Assembly: GCA_036652035.1 (NCBI GenBank)
Contig: JAVVWR010000071.1
Span: 1 to 12,994, forward strand
Reading direction: 5' to 3'
DNA from: JAEZVV01 sp036652035
GTDB taxonomy: Bacteria > Pseudomonadota > Gammaproteobacteria > Burkholderiales > Burkholderiaceae_F
Length of the DNA stretch: 12,994 bases
Shown: positions 1 through 6,807 of the stretch, piece by piece
How positions within the stretch are numbered: position 1 is the stretch's first letter
How the letters are laid out: every line of letters starts with the position of its first letter
Made by a program: the position numbers and the translations under genes
Notes under the pieces: model-generated
The model's database searches: none
The model's input: the letters and a program-made list of their open reading frames with translations, nothing else
Told to the model about the DNA's origin: nothing

Positions 1-1394
1 ATCTCGTCGAGGATTTCCTGCGGGCTTCGCAGCGCCACTTCCTCGCCGCCATTGGGGTTCTTGACCGACAGGTCGTAGGTCGTGGTGTCGATTCCCGCCA
101 CCTCGACCGACCAGCTCTTGGGGGTGTCGGCGAAGCGCTTCTGCTGCGCCACGAAGTCGGCCAGGTCCTCGTCGTTCAAGGGGTTGGTCTTGCCGAGGTT
201 GCGGCCGGGGTCGAGCTGGTAGTACCAGACCTTTTGCGTCGGCGCGCCCTTCTCGAAGAACAGCACCACGGTCTTGACGCCGGCGCCCTGGAAGGTGCCG
301 CCCGGGCAGTCGAGCACGGTGTACAGCTTGCAGCTCTCGAGCAGCAGCTTTCTCAGGCTGACCGAGGCGTTGTCGGTGTTGGAGAGAAAGGTGTTCTTGA
401 TGACGATGGCGGCGCGGCCGCCGGCCTTGAGGCTCTTGATGAAGTGCTGCAGAAAGAGAAAGGCGGTCTCGCCGGTCTTGATCGGGAAGTTCTGCTGGAC
501 CTCCTTGCGCTCCTTGCCGCCGAAGGGCGGGTTGGCCAGGATCACCTCATAGCGGTCGCGCTCCTGAATGTCGGACAGGTTTTCGGCGAGCGTGTTGGCG
601 TGAACGACGTTGGGCGCTTCGATCCCGTGCAGGATCATGTTCATGATCGCGATCACGTAGGCCAGGCTCTTCTTTTCCTTGCCGTAGAAGCTGCGCTCCT
701 GGAGCGTCTTGAGGTCGTCGGCCCTGGTGGCGCGTGGCAGCAGGTAGTCGAAGGCTTCGCACAGGAAGCCGCCCGAGCCGCAGGCGCCGTCGTAGATGCG
801 CTCGCCGATCTTGGGGTCGATCACCTGGATCATGGCGCGGATCAGCGGGCGCGGCGTGTAGTACTCGCCGCCGTTGCGCCCGGCATTGCCCATGTTCTTG
901 ATCTTGGCTTCGTAGAGGTGCGAAAGCTCGTGCTTCTCGGCCTGCGAGCCAAAGCGCAGCTCGTCAACCCGTTCGATCACGTCGCGCAGGTTGTAGCCGC
1001 TCTGCACCCGGTTCTTGATCTCGCCGAAGACCTCGCCGATCTTGTATTCGATCGTGTCGGGTCCGGTGGCGCGCGCCTTGAAGCCGTGGAGGTAGGGAAA
1101 GAGCTTGAGGGTGACGAAGTCGTGCAGGTCGTCGCCGGTCATGGCCTTGTTGTGATCGATCTTGCCGTTGGCGTCCTTGGGGGCGGCCCAGGTTTCCCAG
1201 CGGAACTTGTCGGCCAGCAGCCGGGTGTAGGTGCGCCCCTCGAGCGCGGCCTCGGCGGCCTTGTCGTCTTCGAGTGCGTCGAGGTACTTCAGAAAAAGGA
1301 TCCAGGAGCTTTGCTCGGTGTAGTCGAGCTCGCTGGTGCAGCCGGCGTCCTTGTGCAGGATGTCGTCGATGTTCTTGAAAGTCTGTTCAAACAT
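1..1394 (-). CDS. hsdM: Type I restriction-modification methylase subunit HsdM (partial, C-terminus off the left edge)
   Basis: This is the adenine-N6 methyltransferase subunit of a type I restriction-modification system. In the M2S complex it methylates the site chosen by HsdS, and with HsdR it forms the restriction enzyme. The reading frame starts at ATG 1394 and gives 464 codons before the window ends, so only a short C-terminus is likely missing. The N-terminus (MFEQTFKNIDD, then ELDYTEQSSWILFLKYLD) is typical of the HsdM helical domain. The SAM-binding loop DGACGSGGFL is near residues 201-210 and the catalytic NPPF near 288-291, the order expected of an N6-adenine methylase. No clear Shine-Dalgarno precedes the ATG. 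The frame stays open upstream for about 100 codons, but that stretch is Pro/Arg-rich and unlike HsdM, so I keep the family-typical start. hsdS and hsdR would be expected beyond the left edge, which cannot be checked here. Confidence 0.95.
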   Translation of the reverse strand, partial: MFEQTFKNIDDILHKDAGCTSELDYTEQSSWILFLKYLDALEDDKAAEAALEGRTYTRLLADKFRWETWAAPKDANGKIDHNKAMTGDDLHDFVTLKLFPYLHGFKARATGPDTIEYKIGEVFGEIKNRVQSGYNLRDVIERVDELRFGSQAEKHELSHLYEAKIKNMGNAGRNGGEYYTPRPLIRAMIQVIDPKIGERIYDGACGSGGFLCEAFDYLLPRATRADDLKTLQERSFYGKEKKSLAYVIAIMNMILHGIEAPNVVHANTLAENLSDIQERDRYEVILANPPFGGKERKEVQQNFPIKTGETAFLFLQHFIKSLKAGGRAAIVIKNTFLSNTDNASVSLRKLLLESCKLYTVLDCPGGTFQGAGVKTVVLFFEKGAPTQKVWYYQLDPGRNLGKTNPLNDEDLADFVAQQKRFADTPKSWSVEVAGIDTTTYDLSVKNPNGGEEVALRSPQEILDE

Positions 1395-1716
1395 GAGGGG
1401 CCATTGGCGAGCGCGGGTGGCGCGCCATAACAGGCCTTGAGACGGGTCAGCGGCTGGCGTGGCCGCTGCGCTCAAGGCGGGGGTGATTCGGGGGCGGTTT
1501 GCCTGCGGGCGCTCGACCCTGCGGGATTGGGGCAGAAGTTGCCACAAGGCTCGGCGCTTGTCGTGCGCATGCGCCATGCAAGCGACAGATTTTTTTGGGC
1601 CGGGCGGATCGGGCGGAGCCCGCCTGGCCGGCCCCGCGATGCGCTCACCGTTGATCTCGAGCGTGACTTCCGTGGGCCGGCACGCTTGGCTGACTTGGCT
1701 GACGGGGCCGCGAGGC
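1395..1716. other. Gene-free spacer between hsdM and ubiX
   Basis: This 322-base GC-rich stretch contains no reading frame that resembles a protein family. It holds a perfect 9-base tandem repeat (TTGGCTGAC twice, 1686-1703) and a run of seven T at 1590-1596 beside a GC-rich tract. The hsdM promoter should lie here on the minus strand, but I see no convincing -35/-10 pair. I also see no T-tailed hairpin to end the ubiX transcript. The minus frame continuous with hsdM has no stop across most of this spacer, which is common by chance at this base composition. Confidence 0.6.
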
Positions 1717-2307
1717 CTACAGCTCGCCGCCCATCCCGGCCCAGCGCGGTGCTTCATCCGCCTCGATGCCGACGAGGTCGAGCACCCGGCTCACGGTGTG
1801 ATCGACCAGTTCTTCGAGGCTTGCCGGGCGGTGATAGAACGCCGGCACCGGCGGGAAGACGATGCCTCCCATCAGCGTCACCGCTTCCATCGCGCGGATG
1901 TGAGCGAGGTTGAGCGGAGCCTCCCGCACCATCAGCACCAGCCGCCGCCGCTCCTTGAGCGTGACGTCGGCCGCGCGCGTGATCAGGTTGTCGGCCAAAC
2001 CGTGCGCGATGGCCGCGAGCGTCCTGACCGAGCACGGTGCAATCACCATGCCGTCGTGGCGAAACGAACCCGAGGCAATGCTGGCGCCGACATCGGCCAC
2101 GCGGTGCACGACATCGGCCTTGGCCTCGACCTCGGCGCGGCTCAACCCCAGTTCCTGGTGCAGGTTCAGAACCCCGGCCGACGAGACCAGCAGGTGGGTC
2201 TCAACCCCGCTGGTGGCGCGCAGCCGGTCAAGCAGGCGCACGCCATAGACCGCGCCCGAGGCGCCTGTGATCGCGACGATCAGGCGCCGCGGGCTGGCGT
2301 GGCTCAT
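1717..2307 (-). CDS. ubiX: Flavin prenyltransferase UbiX
   Basis: UbiX joins a dimethylallyl group to FMN to make prenylated FMN, the cofactor of UbiD-type decarboxylases, including the one in ubiquinone synthesis. The 196-residue protein has the usual family length. It opens with LIVAITGASGAVYG (residues 9-22), the phosphate-binding loop of the flavodoxin-like UbiX/Pad1 fold. Further family blocks are SGSFRHDGMVIAPCSVRTLA (79-98), DNLITRAADVTLKERR (106-121), VREAPLNLAHIRAM (127-140) and PPVPAFYHRP (152-161), which line the FMN and prenyl sites. The ATG at 2307 is 2 bases past the grxD stop, so translation is probably coupled and the two are co-transcribed. No strong Shine-Dalgarno is visible, which fits coupling. 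It is the last gene of the hemA-prfA-prmC-grxD-ubiX block. The generic alternative, another Pad1-like paralogue, is unlikely in this context. Confidence 0.93.
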   Translation of the reverse strand: MSHASPRRLIVAITGASGAVYGVRLLDRLRATSGVETHLLVSSAGVLNLHQELGLSRAEVEAKADVVHRVADVGASIASGSFRHDGMVIAPCSVRTLAAIAHGLADNLITRAADVTLKERRRLVLMVREAPLNLAHIRAMEAVTLMGGIVFPPVPAFYHRPASLEELVDHTVSRVLDLVGIEADEAPRWAGMGGEL

Positions 2308-2309
2308 GG

Positions 2310-2630
2310 TCAGACGAGTTTGGCGTCGGCGAGCAGCTTCTGCAGTTCGCCGCTCTCGAACATCTCCATCATGATGTCCGAGCCGCCGAGGAACTCGCCC
2401 TTGACGTAGAGCTGGGGAATCGTCGGCCAGTTCGAATACTCCTTGATGCCCTGGCGAATGCCCTCGTCTTCAAGCACGTTGACGGTGACAAGGTTGGTCG
2501 CGCCCGCCTGCTTGAGCACCTGGATCGCGCGGCCCGAGAAGCCGCATTGCGGAAACTGAGCCGTGCCCTTCATGAACAACACGATGGGATTTTCGGTGAC
2601 GGTTTTGCGGATGAAGTCCTGGGCGTCCAT
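2310..2630 (-). CDS. grxD: Monothiol glutaredoxin, CGFS type (Grx4/GrxD)
   Basis: This 106-residue cytosolic protein is a monothiol glutaredoxin. Members of this class bind a [2Fe-2S] cluster between two monomers using the active-site cysteine and glutathione, and they act in iron-sulfur cluster delivery. The signature PQCGFSGRA places CGFS at residues 29-32, with the glutathione-contacting lysine in FMKGT (K21). NWPTIPQLYVKGEFLGGSD (68-85) supplies the cis-proline and the glycine pair seen in the family. The length matches single-domain CGFS glutaredoxins. The start at ATG 2630 gives the normal short N-terminus, and a purine-rich AAGAGAA lies a few bases upstream. It is followed 2 bases later by ubiX and sits 69 bases downstream of the prmC stop, consistent with one transcript. 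Confidence 0.96.
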   Translation of the reverse strand: MDAQDFIRKTVTENPIVLFMKGTAQFPQCGFSGRAIQVLKQAGATNLVTVNVLEDEGIRQGIKEYSNWPTIPQLYVKGEFLGGSDIMMEMFESGELQKLLADAKLV

Positions 2631-2699
2631 GGCGATTCTCTTGAGAGGGGAGTGAGAGTGTAGGAAGGCGCCGGGCGGCGTGCAAACCCGGGTGTGGCG

Positions 2700-3524
2700 T
2701 CAGGTTGCGGCTTGCCCGTGGCTGACCCGGTCCAGGCCGGCGCCGTCTTGAACGGTGCCGATCTCGACCAGGCCGCCGGCTTGCAACAGTTCGCGTGTCG
2801 CCGGTCCCTGATCCCAGCCGTGCTCGAGGCCGATCCAGCCGCCCGGACTCAGATGCGCGGCGGCGCCAGTGGCCAGGGCCCGCAGGCAGGCCAGTCCGTC
2901 GCCGTCGTCAGTGAGCGCGAGCCGGGGTTCGTGCCGCAGTGCCGGCATATGCTCGTCGGCGCGGGCGATGTAGGGCGGGTTGGAGACGATGAGGTCGAAG
3001 GTTTCCCCCGCGGCGATCGGCGCCCACCAGCTGCCAAGCCGAAACTCGACGGTCGCGCCGAGTTCGCTCGCGTTGCGCTGCGCCACGGCGAGCGCGGCGG
3101 CCGACACATCGAGCGCGACGACCTGCGCGCCAGGGCACTCCAGCGCGAGCGTGACGGCGATGCAGCCGCTGCCGGTGCCAAGGTCGAGCACGCGTGGCGC
3201 GGCCTGGCCTGCCAGCCGGGCGAGCGCCAGCTCAAGCAGCAACTCGGTTTCCGGGCGCGGCACCAGCACCGCGGGCGTGACCTGAAAATCGCGTCCGAAG
3301 AACTCCTTGCGGCCGAGCAGGTAGGCGAGCGGAACCCCGTCGCGGCGGCGCTCGGCGAGCGCCAGAAACGCTGATATCTGCTCGGGCGCGAGCTCGCGCT
3401 CGGGAAAGGCAACCAGAGTCTCGCGCCGCCAGCCGCTGACATGCGAGAGCAGGGCGCGCGCCTCGAGCTGGCTCAGCCGGCTTGCCGTCATCAGATGACC
3501 GGCGCTGGTGGCACTCAGCTTCAT
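2700..3524 (-). CDS. prmC: Release factor glutamine methyltransferase PrmC (HemK)
   Basis: PrmC methylates the glutamine of the GGQ motif in release factors 1 and 2, which speeds peptide release; here it lies directly downstream of its substrate gene prfA. The 274-residue protein has the helical N-terminal domain (to about residue 80), then PRPETELLLE (89-98), the SAM loop RVLDLGTGSGCIAV (111-124) and the catalytic NPPY (182-185) that grips the glutamine side chain. The C-terminal DGAGLDRVSHGQ matches the family's end. I take the start at 3524, where ATG overlaps the prfA stop as ATGA; a second ATG at 3491 would drop 11 residues and is the alternative. The frame is open far upstream through prfA, but that extension is an antisense-like shadow of the coding frame and not part of the protein. 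Confidence 0.95.
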   Translation of the reverse strand: MKLSATSAGHLMTASRLSQLEARALLSHVSGWRRETLVAFPERELAPEQISAFLALAERRRDGVPLAYLLGRKEFFGRDFQVTPAVLVPRPETELLLELALARLAGQAAPRVLDLGTGSGCIAVTLALECPGAQVVALDVSAAALAVAQRNASELGATVEFRLGSWWAPIAAGETFDLIVSNPPYIARADEHMPALRHEPRLALTDDGDGLACLRALATGAAAHLSPGGWIGLEHGWDQGPATRELLQAGGLVEIGTVQDGAGLDRVSHGQAAT

Positions 3525-4603
3525 CCAGCGTCGCCCAGCGCGGCCAGCAGTTCGGCCTGGTGTTCGGCGGTGAGGGCGTTGACCAGGTCGACGAGGTCGC
3601 CGTCCATGATCGCGTCGATCTTGTAGAGCGTCAGATTGATGCGGTGGTCGGTGACCCGGCCTTGCGGGAAGTTGTAGGTGCGGATGCGCTCCGAGCGGTC
3701 GCCCGAGCCGATCAGGCTCTTGCGCTCGCTGGCTTCCTTGGCCTGCTGCGCGCTCACCTGGGCGGCGTGGATTCGAGCGGCCAGAATGCTCATCGCCCGC
3801 TCCTTGTTCTTGTGCTGGCTGCGCTCGTCCTGGCACTCGACCACCACCCCGGTCGGCAAGTGGGTCAGCCGCACCGCGCTCTCGGTCTTCTGCACGTGTT
3901 GCCCGCCCGCGCCCGAGGCGCGGAAGACGTCGATCCGCAATTCCGAAGGATCGATCTTCACGGCATCGATCTCCTCGGCTTCGGGCAGTACCGCCACGGT
4001 GCAGGCCGAGGTGTGGATGCGGCCCTGGGCTTCGGTCTCGGGCACGCGCTGGACGCGGTGGCCGCCCGACTCGAACTTGAGTTTCGAGTAGGCGCCCTGG
4101 CCTTCGATCCGGACGATCACTTCCTTGTAGCCGCCCAGGTCCGATTCGTTGGCCGAGACGATCTCGGTGCCCCAGCGCTGGCGCTCGGCGTAGCGCAGGT
4201 ACATGCGCAGCAGGCTGCCGGCAAATAGAGCCGATTCGTCGCCGCCGGTGCCGGCGCGAATTTCGAGGTAGATGTTGCGCTCGTCGTTGGGGTCGCGCGG
4301 CAGTAGCAGGAGCTGGAGTTCGTCTTCGAGCGCGGCAATCCGCGTCTTGGCCGCTTCGATCTCGTCGCCGGCGAAATCCTTCATCTCGGGGTCGTCGAGC
4401 ATCGCCTGCGCGGTGGCGAGGTCGGCCTCGGCAGCGTCGAACTCGCGCATGCGCAGCACCACCGGTTCGATCTCGGAGCGCTCGCGCGACAGGGTGCGGA
4501 AGCGGTTCATGTCGCCCGCGGTGTTCGGAGCCGCGAGGGTGACGTCGATCTCTTCGAGTCGGCGGGCGAGTTGCCCGAGCTTGAAGCGCATGGAATCTTT
4601 CAT
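3521..4603 (-). CDS. prfA: Peptide chain release factor 1
   Basis: RF1 recognises UAA and UAG in the ribosomal A site and triggers hydrolysis of peptidyl-tRNA. The 360-residue length is the bacterial norm. The stop-codon reading tripeptide is at residues 188-190, inside HRVQRVPETEAQGRIHTS; it reads PET, where Escherichia coli has PAT. The catalytic GGQ is at 233-235 in SGAGGQHVQKTESAVRLTH, followed by DERSQHKNKERAM. I chose ATG 4603 (MKDSMRFKLGQLARRL) because it gives the standard N-terminus and E. coli-like numbering of both motifs. An upstream in-frame ATG at 4690 would add 29 Arg/Ala-rich residues that are not family-like. A weak GAGAA lies before 4603. The stop overlaps the prmC start, so the substrate and its modifying enzyme are translationally coupled. 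The 189-base gap to hemA is the longest inside this cluster. Confidence 0.97.
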   Translation of the reverse strand: MKDSMRFKLGQLARRLEEIDVTLAAPNTAGDMNRFRTLSRERSEIEPVVLRMREFDAAEADLATAQAMLDDPEMKDFAGDEIEAAKTRIAALEDELQLLLLPRDPNDERNIYLEIRAGTGGDESALFAGSLLRMYLRYAERQRWGTEIVSANESDLGGYKEVIVRIEGQGAYSKLKFESGGHRVQRVPETEAQGRIHTSACTVAVLPEAEEIDAVKIDPSELRIDVFRASGAGGQHVQKTESAVRLTHLPTGVVVECQDERSQHKNKERAMSILAARIHAAQVSAQQAKEASERKSLIGSGDRSERIRTYNFPQGRVTDHRINLTLYKIDAIMDGDLVDLVNALTAEHQAELLAALGDAG

Positions 4604-4792
4604 GGGTTCTCGCTTGCGAAAGCGCCAGGCCTGGCCGGGGCGGGCTCGGCTGGCGGAGCGGATTGCGGCGCCTGCCAGACGCGCGGCCACACCAGAGCAC
4701 GGGTCAGGACGACGGCGTGAAAGGGGCGCGCGGGGGCAGGGGTGGGGACGAAGCCCGGCATCGCGACCCGTCGGGGTCGAGCCATGGCCGCG
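4604..4792 (-). other. hemA-prfA spacer with small hairpin
   Basis: This 189-base spacer has no plausible gene. A short hairpin lies at 4764-4779 (arms CGACCC and GGGTCG, loop of four), 13 bases past the hemA stop on the minus strand, but it lacks a T-run and so is not a classic intrinsic terminator. It may be an RNA processing or end-protection structure, or the spacer may hold a separate prfA promoter, which I cannot identify. Confidence 0.35.
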
Positions 4793-6082
4793 CTAACGCT
4801 CGTGGTGCTGGTAAAAGCGGCCGAGCAGGCCGGAGATCCGGTCGCGCTCGGCTTCGTTCTCGGCGTCGCTGTTGCGCAGCGCCGTCATCGGGTCGTGCAG
4901 GAATTTGTTGGTCAGTGCCTGCGACAGCGCTTCGAGCACCAGCTCGGGCGAATCGCCGCGCGCGAGCAGTTTGCGCGCACGGTCGAGTTCGGTTTGGCGC
5001 AGGATGTCGGCGCGCTCACGCAGGCCCTGGATCAGCGGCACCGAGGCGCGCGCGTGAAGCCAGGATTCGAAGTCGCGCACGCGCGTCTCGATGATCGCCT
5101 CGGCCTGCGAGACAGCAGCCTGGCGGCCTTCGACTCCGCTCTGGACCACGCGCCCAAGGTCATCGACCGTATAGACGTAAACGTCGTCGAGCCGGGCGAC
5201 TTCCGGTTCCACATCGCGCGGCACCGCCAGGTCGACGATGTACATCGGCTTGTGGCGGCGGCTCTTGACCGCGCGCTCGACCATGCCCAGACCGATGATC
5301 GGCAGGGTGCTCGCGGTGCACGAGACAATGATGTCGTAGTGCGGGATCGCCTCGGGCAGATCGCCCAGCTTGATCGCCTTGGCGTGAAAGCGGTGCGCGA
5401 GCGACTCGGCACGCTCGAGCGTGCGGTTGGCCACCGTGATGCTCTTGGGGTTCTGCGCCGCAAAGTGTGTGGCACAGAGCTCGATCATTTCGCCCGCGCC
5501 AACAAACAGGATGTTCTCGTTCTTCAGGTCGCCGAAGATGCGGTTGGCCACCCGCACCGCCGCCGCCGCCATCGACACCGAATGCGCACCGATCTCGGTG
5601 GTGGTGCGAACTTCCTTGGCGACCGCAAAAGTGCGCTGGAAGAGGTGGTTCAGCATCAGCCCGAGTCCGCCCGCGCCGCGCGCGAGTTTTTCGGCCTGTT
5701 TCATCTGGCCCAGGATCTGCGGCTCGCCCAGCACCATCGAATCCAGGCCGCTGGCGACACGGAAGGCGTGACGCACGGCTTGCTCCTGCGGCAATACGTA
5801 GATGTGCTTGCGAAATTCGCCGAGGTCGAGCTTCTTTTCGGTCGCCACGAAGGCCTGCAGCGCGTGCTGCGCCTGCTCGGGATCGTTGGCCGCGCAATAG
5901 AACTCGGTGCGGTTGCAGGTCGAGACGATGGCCGCTTCGAGGATTTCGCCGTGGGACGGGCGAGCCAGCTTGTTTCGCAGCTGCGCGATGGTCTCGGTCA
6001 CTTCTTCCGGCACGAACGCCACCCGTTCGCGCACGGCGAGCGGGGCAGTCGTGTGGTTGAGTCCGAGGGCGAGCAGGCGCAT
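4793..6082 (-). CDS. hemA: Glutamyl-tRNA reductase
   Basis: HemA reduces glutamyl-tRNA(Glu) to glutamate-1-semialdehyde with NADPH, the first step of C5-pathway tetrapyrrole synthesis, and so feeds haem for proteins such as the cytochrome at the right end of this window. The 429 residues cover all three domains. The N-terminus MRLLALGLNHTTAPLAVRER is canonical. The nucleophilic cysteine is C56 in VSTCNRTEFY. SGLDSMVLGEPQILGQMK (111-128) follows. The NADPH-binding loop ILFVGAGEMIEL is at 191-202. The C-terminal dimerisation helices (about 330-429) end in GLLGRFYQHHER. The ATG at 6082 is fixed by family alignment; no strong Shine-Dalgarno precedes it. It heads the cluster, and a perfect -10 box lies about 45 bases upstream. 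Confidence 0.97.
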   Translation of the reverse strand: MRLLALGLNHTTAPLAVRERVAFVPEEVTETIAQLRNKLARPSHGEILEAAIVSTCNRTEFYCAANDPEQAQHALQAFVATEKKLDLGEFRKHIYVLPQEQAVRHAFRVASGLDSMVLGEPQILGQMKQAEKLARGAGGLGLMLNHLFQRTFAVAKEVRTTTEIGAHSVSMAAAAVRVANRIFGDLKNENILFVGAGEMIELCATHFAAQNPKSITVANRTLERAESLAHRFHAKAIKLGDLPEAIPHYDIIVSCTASTLPIIGLGMVERAVKSRRHKPMYIVDLAVPRDVEPEVARLDDVYVYTVDDLGRVVQSGVEGRQAAVSQAEAIIETRVRDFESWLHARASVPLIQGLRERADILRQTELDRARKLLARGDSPELVLEALSQALTNKFLHDPMTALRNSDAENEAERDRISGLLGRFYQHHER

Positions 6083-6101
6083 GGAGGCAGCTTGAGCGGA
6101 G

Positions 6102-6132
6102 CTCCAGCAGTCTGGAGGGATCGGTGATTATA
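6102..6132 (-). promoter_or_regulatory. Candidate hemA promoter -10 and leader hairpin
   Basis: On the minus strand, positions 6132-6127 read TATAAT, a perfect sigma-70 -10 box, in a region otherwise about 65% GC. No good -35 hexamer stands 16-18 bases upstream. Transcription would start near 6120, leaving a leader of roughly 40 bases. That leader would open with a hairpin at 6102-6117 (arms CTCCAG and CTGGAG, loop of four). The divergent gene at 6214 shares this spacer; TTGACC at 6156 and TTGACG at 6170 resemble -35 boxes on the plus strand, but neither has a well-placed -10. Confidence 0.5.
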
Positions 6133-6213
6133 TCGGGCTGCCGGCTGTCGATGGATTGACCTGGATCGCTTGACGCGGGGCGTATTTTCGATAGCCGCCC
6201 GCGGGATTGCGGC

Positions 6214-6735
6214 ATGCTCGTGCTTATGGAGACTCTGCCTGCTTCGCCGATTCCCGCCACGCCGCGTGACATTGCTGCCGTGACCCGCCGCGCACGCCAG
6301 ATTGTCAGGCGCCGCGCCCTGATTTCCGCGGGTGCCGCGGTGGTGCCGATCCCCGGGCTCGATATCGCGGTCGATATCGGGGTGATGGTGGCGATGATCG
6401 ACGAGGTCAATGCCGAGTTCGGTCTTACCCCGGCGCAACTCGATCAGCTGGCGCCGGGCCGCAAGCTCGCCACCTATCGAGCGATCACCCTGGTGGGATC
6501 GACCCTGGTGGGGCGCCTGGTCACGCGCGAACTGGTGGTCAGCCTGCTCAAGCGCATCGGCGTGCGTCTGACGGCCAAACAGGCCGCCCGCTGGGTGCCT
6601 TTGGCGGGGCAGGCCGTGGCGGCGTCGATCTCGTTTGCCGCGCTCAAATACCTGGGCGACCAACACGTGGCCGACTGCGCCAAGGTGGCCGACGCGCTGA
6701 TCGATCTCAATCCGCCGCCACGCGCCAAGCGGTGA
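6214..6735 (+). CDS. Small hydrophobic protein of unknown function, possibly DUF697-like
   Basis: I do not recognise this 173-residue protein with certainty. After a charged N-terminus (TRRARQIVRRR, 24-34) comes RALISAGAAVVPIPGLDIAVDIGVM (34-58). The PIPGLD turn between two hydrophobic helices recalls the DUF697-type membrane-associated domain found alone or attached to GTPases; that link is by eye only. Further hydrophobic stretches lie at about 90-112 and 127-146, the last being Ala/Gly-rich. The C-terminus is basic (PPPRAKR). No GTPase motif is present. The start could be ATG 6214 or ATG 6226 (METLPASP); neither has a clear ribosome-binding site, and 6226 would remove four residues. It is divergent from hemA, convergent with the lipoprotein gene, and seems to be a single-gene unit. 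Confidence 0.75.
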   Translation: MLVLMETLPASPIPATPRDIAAVTRRARQIVRRRALISAGAAVVPIPGLDIAVDIGVMVAMIDEVNAEFGLTPAQLDQLAPGRKLATYRAITLVGSTLVGRLVTRELVVSLLKRIGVRLTAKQAARWVPLAGQAVAASISFAALKYLGDQHVADCAKVADALIDLNPPPRAKR

Positions 6736-6754
6736 GGACCACGGCGGATCGAGA

Positions 6755-6785
6755 GAAAAAAACAGGGCCGGAGCATCCGGCCCTG
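6755..6785 (-). terminator. Intrinsic terminator of the lipoprotein gene
   Basis: A perfect 9-base inverted repeat (CAGGGCCGG at 6763-6771, CCGGCCCTG at 6777-6785, loop of five) is followed on the minus strand by a run of seven T then C (6762-6755). It starts 22 bases after the stop codon of the minus-strand lipoprotein gene. On the plus strand there is no T-run, so it should not end transcription from 6214-6735 efficiently. Confidence 0.92.
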
Positions 6786-6807
6786 GGCTTATTGGTGAGT
6801 GGCGCGG

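Noticed and set aside
234..1430. Long plus-strand reading frame opposite hsdM
   Set aside because: It is antisense to a clear HsdM with intact SAM and NPPF motifs; its Leu/Val/Gly/Asp-rich translation is typical of the shadow frame of a GC-rich gene.
1395..1716. N-terminal extension of HsdM by about 100 codons
   Set aside because: The minus frame is open here, but the translation is Pro/Arg-rich and the family starts at MFEQTFKNIDD; open frames of this length are common by chance at this GC content.
1437..2409. Two overlapping plus-strand frames across the hsdM-ubiX spacer, ubiX and the end of grxD
   Set aside because: Arg/Pro/His-rich composition, no family motifs, and they overlap ubiX and grxD in antisense.
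2700..4700. A 666-codon minus-strand frame that could make a giant PrmC fusion
   Set aside because: Only the last 274 codons resemble PrmC; the upstream part lies over prfA in another frame and is Arg-rich. The ATGA overlap at 3521-3524 gives a normal PrmC start.
4742..6127. A 461-codon plus-strand frame opposite hemA
   Set aside because: It mirrors a complete, motif-perfect HemA on the minus strand and has no recognisable domain.
6763..6785. Bidirectional terminator for both 6214-6735 and the lipoprotein gene
   Set aside because: The run of A lies only on the left side, giving a U-tail on the minus strand alone; on the plus strand the hairpin is followed by GGCTTATTGG.
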